Assembly (NCBI GenBank): GCA_023663205.1
Contig: JAMPHX010000060.1
Span: 1-8,093, forward strand
DNA: 8,093 nt
Reading direction: 5' to 3'
From: Corallococcus sp.
GTDB lineage: Bacteria; Bacillota; Clostridia; Christensenellales; CAG-314
The notes below the pieces were generated by a model. That model did no database searches. It worked only from the letters and a program-made list of their open reading frames with translations, and was not told the DNA's origin. Positions 6,253 through 8,093 of this stretch are shown here, piece by piece (position 1 is the first letter of the stretch; each line of letters starts with the position of its first letter). The position numbers and the translations under genes were made by a program.

Positions 6253-6881
6253 ACAAAAAGCAAACACAACAACAGAATAACAAAGTGCGTATGTGGGATT
6301 TGTTTTTGACATTTTTCAAGATTGGCGCGTTTACGTTCGGCGGCGGATATGCAATGATATCCATTGTCGAGCGCGAGGTGGTGGAACGCAAAAAATGGAT
6401 TACAGCCGACCAAATGCTCGATATGTTGGTTATTGCGGAATCCACTCCGGGGGTAATTGCCGTCAATACGGCAACTTCCGTCGGATACCGTTCGCGCGGT
6501 ATTTTTGGGGCAATAGTTGCGACATTGGGCGTTGTTCTGCCGTCGTTTTTTATAATACTCGGGCTTTCCTTTGCAATAGACGCGCTCAAAGACAACACTT
6601 GGTACAAAGCGGCGTTTAAGGGCGTGCAAGTGTGCGTTGTTTTGCTTATTTTAAACGCTTTTATCAAACTGTTCAAACAATTGCAAAAGAACGTCGTCGC
6701 ATACATTCTTATGGTAGGAGCGTTTACCGTTTCGTTGCTGACAAATTTCAACGTAATTTTTGTAATACTTATAGGCGCGGCTGTCGGAATAATTTGCAGA
6801 CTGATTTCCGACCGAAACAAAAACAACAAACTTCCCGCAGAGATTATTGCCGAAGAACAAGAAAACTCGGAGGAGGAATAA
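6249..6881 (+). CDS. Half-length chromate transporter (CHR/ChrA family), first of a pair
   Basis: This 210-residue membrane protein is a single CHR domain. The N-terminal motif FKIGAFTFGGGYAMISIV (23-40) and the segment AESTPGVIAVNTATSVGY (63-80) are the hallmark blocks of the family, followed by several membrane segments through about residue 184. The C-terminus (188-210) is charged and ends in acidic residues. Full-length ChrA proteins of about 400 residues contain two such domains; many Firmicutes instead encode two short CHR proteins side by side, as here. The family exports chromate, but that activity is shown for only a few members, and the native substrate of gut-type relatives is uncertain. 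The start ATG lies inside the ATGA overlap with the radical SAM gene and lacks a well-placed ribosome binding site, pointing to coupled translation. Confidence 0.9.
   Translation: MNKKQTQQQNNKVRMWDLFLTFFKIGAFTFGGGYAMISIVEREVVERKKWITADQMLDMLVIAESTPGVIAVNTATSVGYRSRGIFGAIVATLGVVLPSFFIILGLSFAIDALKDNTWYKAAFKGVQVCVVLLILNAFIKLFKQLQKNVVAYILMVGAFTVSLLTNFNVIFVILIGAAVGIICRLISDRNKNNKLPAEIIAEEQENSEEE
6871..6876 (+). promoter_or_regulatory. Ribosome binding site that decides the start of the second CHR gene
   Basis: AGGAGG (6871-6876) lies 6 bases before the ATG at 6883 and sits within the last codons of the upstream gene. The reading frame stays open upstream to a TTG at 6847, but that codon has no such site, so 6883 is chosen. 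Confidence 0.85.
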
Positions 6882-6882
6882 A

Positions 6883-7536
6883 ATGGAATTTTTGTTGCTC
6901 TTTTGGGAATATTTCAAAATAGGCTTGTTTACGATAGGCGGCGGTTATGCAATGATTCCTATGGTAAAACAAATGGTGTTGGAACACGGATGGATTTCCA
7001 ATGCGGAAATGCTCAATTTTATTGCCGTTTCCGAATCTACGCCGGGACCTTTTGCGATAAACGTCGCAACTTTTGTGGGTATGGAAGTGGGCAAAAGCAC
7101 TTCGTTGGGATTGTTCGGCGGCTTTTTGGGCGCGGGCATTGCAACATTTGCCGTCGTGCTGCCTTCGCTTATAATAATAGTTATTGTAACAAAGTTGTTC
7201 GATAAGTTCCGCACAAACAGGTTTGTGGAAGGCGCGCTTGCAGGCATACGTCCCGTGGTTGTGGGATTGATATTTTCCGCAGTTATTTCGGTGGGCGGCT
7301 CGGTAATATTGCCGTCATTGGATTTTACGGCAATAAGCGGCGACGGCTTTGGCAAGTTCAACTACGTTTCGGCAATAATGATGGTCTGCATTGCGCCCCT
7401 TGGATTTATTAAAATAAAAGGTAAAAAGATTAATCCCGTTATCCTTATATTATTATCCGCGCTTATCGGCATTCTGCTGTTCGGCGTGTTTAATTTGGAA
7501 TCGGAAGAAGAGGCGGTTGTAGGCTTTTTGCGATAA
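6883..7536 (+). CDS. Half-length chromate transporter (CHR/ChrA family), second of a pair
   Basis: This 217-residue membrane protein is the partner CHR domain. FKIGLFTIGGGYAMIPMV (11-28) and SESTPGPFAINVATFVG (50-66) align directly with the same blocks of its upstream neighbour, and hydrophobic segments continue to about residue 203. It therefore looks like an ancient duplicate of that gene that has since diverged; the two probably assemble as a heterodimer with opposite membrane orientations, as proposed for short CHR pairs. The start is one base after the upstream stop codon, so the genes form a tight operon with the radical SAM gene. Only a weak 5-bp hairpin ACGGT/ACCGT (7539-7543 with 7551-7555) follows the stop, and it is not a convincing terminator. 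Confidence 0.9.
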   Translation: MEFLLLFWEYFKIGLFTIGGGYAMIPMVKQMVLEHGWISNAEMLNFIAVSESTPGPFAINVATFVGMEVGKSTSLGLFGGFLGAGIATFAVVLPSLIIIVIVTKLFDKFRTNRFVEGALAGIRPVVVGLIFSAVISVGGSVILPSLDFTAISGDGFGKFNYVSAIMMVCIAPLGFIKIKGKKINPVILILLSALIGILLFGVFNLESEEEAVVGFLR

Positions 7537-7754
7537 AAACGGTTTTTACTACCGTATGTTTTCTTGCAGTACCGATTAACGGTCATTTCGTTGACTATGG
7601 AAAAAATATTTAATTTACATATTTTAACCGTCTTTTTGCTATGTAATAGCCGTATGTAATCAAATAAGAATAAATTACTGCGAGTTGCTTGTATTTATTT
7701 CATTATCTTTGTTTCTATAATGAATAACCATATATATTCAATCGCACATAAAAT

Positions 7755-7785
7755 ACAGCGTGTCAGTTAATAACTGACACGCTGT
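7755..7785. repeat. 31-base near-perfect inverted repeat (strong hairpin)
   Basis: Two 15-base arms, 7755-7769 (starting ACAGCGTGTCAG) and 7771-7785 (ending CTGACACGCTGT), are exact reverse complements around a single central A at 7770. Neither side has a clean T-tract (the right side is CAAAAGCG; the left, read on the minus strand, is ATTTTATGTG), so it is at best a weak leftward terminator. It could be an orphan terminator, a mobile-element remnant or a protein-binding palindrome. Confidence 0.75.
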
Positions 7786-7840
7786 CAAAAGCGTCTGTAA
7801 TATTTAAAATTGTGAATAAAAGTAGTAGTGCTGTATATTC

Positions 7841-7876
7841 GCAATGAGTTTTGTCGTCATTGCAAAGAAGCAAATT
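7841..7876. repeat. Degenerate, partly inverted copies of the REP-like repeat
   Basis: GCAATGA (7841-7847) and TCATTGC (7857-7863) are inverted copies of the repeat's end sequence, separated by 9 bases. The right arm begins GTCATTGC and continues AAAGAAGCAA, resembling a decayed or internally deleted version of the intact copy at 8014-8046. Confidence 0.4.
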
Positions 7877-7981
7877 CATTTCAATGGCGTTTTATGTCTA
7901 AGTAATGTTTATTATTTTGTATGTGTTAATGTTCACGTCATCTTGATGTCATTTATATTCAAATTTGCATTTGTTTTCCAA

Positions 7982-8007
7982 TCATTGCGAGGGCGTAGTG
8001 AATTATC
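7982..8007 (+). repeat. Partial copy of the REP-like repeat
   Basis: TCATTGCGAGGGCGTAGTGA (7982-8001) shares its first ten bases, TCATTGCGAG, with the intact copy at 8014 and then diverges. It is in the same orientation, and its first base lies 33 bases before the matching T (8015) of that copy. Confidence 0.55.
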
Positions 8008-8013
8008 TTTTTT

Positions 8014-8046
8014 GTCATTGCGAGGAGCGAAGCGACGAAGCAATCC
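8014..8046 (+). repeat. Intact REP-like repeat of a type widespread in bacterial genomes
   Basis: The 33-base unit begins GTCATTGCGAGGAGCGAAGC and ends GACGAAGCAATCC. Its ends ATTGC (8017-8021) and GCAAT (8040-8044) are complementary. I recognise this as a dispersed palindromic element found between genes in many unrelated bacteria. Its translation gives the spurious peptide LRGAKRRSNP that recurs in predicted proteins. Confidence 0.8.
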
Positions 8047-8093
8047 ATAATAAAAATATACACATCCGCAATAAAAACATAATTCAAACAAAA

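Larger units (their letters stand above)
7537..8093. other. Gene-free, AT-rich right end with repeats
   Basis: I see no supported coding region in these 557 bases. Contents are: a weak hairpin just after the CHR gene (7539-7555); an isolated perfect TATAAT at 7716-7721 with no well-spaced -35 box (the nearest TTGTAT, 7689-7694, is 21 bases away); a 31-base inverted repeat (7755-7785); and REP-like repeat copies from about 7841 to 8046. The 68-residue open frame at 7844-8050 is a translation across the repeats and is not credited as a gene. Confidence 0.7.

Noticed and set aside
6212..6829. 205-codon minus-strand frame over the first CHR gene
   Set aside because: Antisense shadow: the plus-strand frame carries the conserved CHR motifs and continues the operon.
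7841..8046. CRISPR-like array at the right end
   Set aside because: The copies are unequal, partly inverted and decayed, spacers are not of uniform length, and no cas gene is present.
7844..8050. 68-codon plus-strand frame ending LRGAKRRSNP
   Set aside because: Its C-terminal part is a translation of the REP-like repeat, a known source of spurious peptides, and no ribosome binding site precedes it.

Overview
The window looks like a piece of chromosome from a spore-forming, moderately low-GC Firmicute, most likely an uncultured gut-type Clostridia. The evidence is a sporulation sigma-K gene with its pro-sequence, an RNase P RNA with class A features, strong AGGAGG-type ribosome binding sites, T-rich intrinsic terminators, and short AT-rich gaps. 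A finer placement (for example Christensenellales-like) is only an impression from the style of the surface protein.

Layout, left to right. Positions 80-110 hold a palindromic terminator. Positions 145-2682 (minus) encode a large surface protein with a membrane segment at each end and three beta-rich, carbohydrate-binding-like modules between them. A 157-base divergent region follows. Positions 2840-3757 (plus) carry two half-length TSUP/TauE-SafE permease genes. After a hairpin-rich gap, sigK lies at 3995-4684 (minus), head to head with rnpB (about 4825-5151, plus). rnpB has a near-consensus promoter and its own terminator. A 135-base leader with two clear hairpins then precedes a three-gene operon (5329-7536, plus): a PflX-type (COG1313) radical SAM enzyme and two half-length chromate-transporter (CHR) proteins, joined by an ATGA overlap and then a 1-base gap. 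The last 557 bases have no convincing gene. They hold a 31-base near-perfect inverted repeat and copies of a REP-like repeat that is widespread in bacteria.

How the parts relate. sigK and rnpB are housekeeping or developmental genes with separate control. The two transporter pairs are each built from homologous half-proteins encoded side by side, so each pair probably forms a heterodimeric membrane transporter. The radical SAM gene is translationally coupled to the first CHR gene, which suggests joint expression, but a shared function cannot be read from the sequence. I see no CRISPR array, prophage, toxin-antitoxin pair, defence island or insertion sequence. The least explained items are the 845-residue surface protein, the leader of the radical SAM operon, the altered L15 loop of rnpB, and the non-coding right end.
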